A stretch of DNA of 64,000 nucleotides. It comes from Bradyrhizobium sp. CB2312 (lineage in GTDB: Bacteria; Pseudomonadota; Alphaproteobacteria; Rhizobiales; Xanthobacteraceae). The first letter of the stretch is position 1. The number at the start of each line of letters is the position of its first letter. Below are positions 63,992-64,000 of this stretch, piece after piece. Under the pieces are notes generated by a model, which searched no databases, was not told where the DNA came from, and saw only the letters and a list, made by a program, of their open reading frames with translations. A program made the position numbers and the translations under genes. The stretch covers positions 7,089,501 through 7,153,500 of the forward strand of contig NZ_CP121668.1 of assembly GCF_029714425.1 (NCBI RefSeq). Reading direction: 5' to 3'.

Positions 63992-64000
63992 CGTGCCGGA

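Overview
The window is one contiguous, gene-dense, high-GC chromosomal segment of an alphaproteobacterium, most likely Bradyrhizobium or a close Nitrobacteraceae relative. The reasons are codon bias and GC content, the paralog-rich metabolic gene set (three cytochromes P450 including a self-sufficient CYP102-type fusion, a class III PHA synthase and phasin, a phenylacetate cluster, two dipeptide-type ABC importers), and short intergenic palindromes of the kind scattered through Bradyrhizobium/Rhodopseudomonas genomes (arms beginning GTCATTGCGAGCG). The genus is inference from memory, not from a search. No rRNA, tRNA, CRISPR array, insertion sequence or prophage is visible.

Layout. 1-4.3 kb (+): 3' part of a P450, a KgtP-type MFS symporter, a sulfite-oxidase-fold molybdopterin protein and an alpha/beta hydrolase-OsmC fusion. 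4.5-9.1 kb: a MocR regulator divergent from a frameshifted DMT exporter, with three operator-like boxes between them; a YeeE/YedE sulfur transporter; a quinone-oxidoreductase-like protein. 9.2-15.6 kb (-): phenylacetyl-CoA epoxidase operon paaABCDE-paaI-paaK with its PaaX repressor upstream. 15.8-22.7 kb: a lipase-like hydrolase, a DUF445 protein, a phasin, a translationally coupled PhaE-like/PhaC/GNAT operon, an alpha/beta hydrolase and a SnoaL-like secreted protein. 22.8-30.7 kb (-): a spermidine-synthase-fold protein, the CYP102-type P450-reductase fusion, an epoxide hydrolase, a WS/DGAT acyltransferase, a second lipase-like hydrolase and a DUF6489 protein, which look like a lipid-modifying neighbourhood.

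31.0-44.9 kb (+): the most distinctive block. Twelve co-directional genes form two complete oligopeptide-type ABC importers on either side of a leaderless gamma-glutamyltransferase and a DUF1028 protein. A near-consensus sigma-54 -24/-12 element lies 103 bp ahead of the first gene. I read this as a nitrogen-regulated system for importing and opening gamma-glutamyl or otherwise modified peptides.

45.2-55.3 kb (-): a conserved unknown protein; a histidine kinase (frameshifted in its HAMP domain), a lone receiver and a receiver-nucleotide-cyclase fusion in one overlapping operon; then a TetR-MFP-RND efflux operon with its operator and terminator. 55.5-60.2 kb: a split TPP decarboxylase divergent from a P450, ornithine aminotransferase and a lipoprotein. 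60.2-61.5 kb: gene-poor debris, including a second decayed copy of the ornithine aminotransferase 3' end. 61.6-64.0 kb (+): an archaeal-type bifunctional fructose-1,6-bisphosphate aldolase/phosphatase next to a phosphofructokinase with pyrophosphate-type active-site residues, an unusual pair for a proteobacterium.
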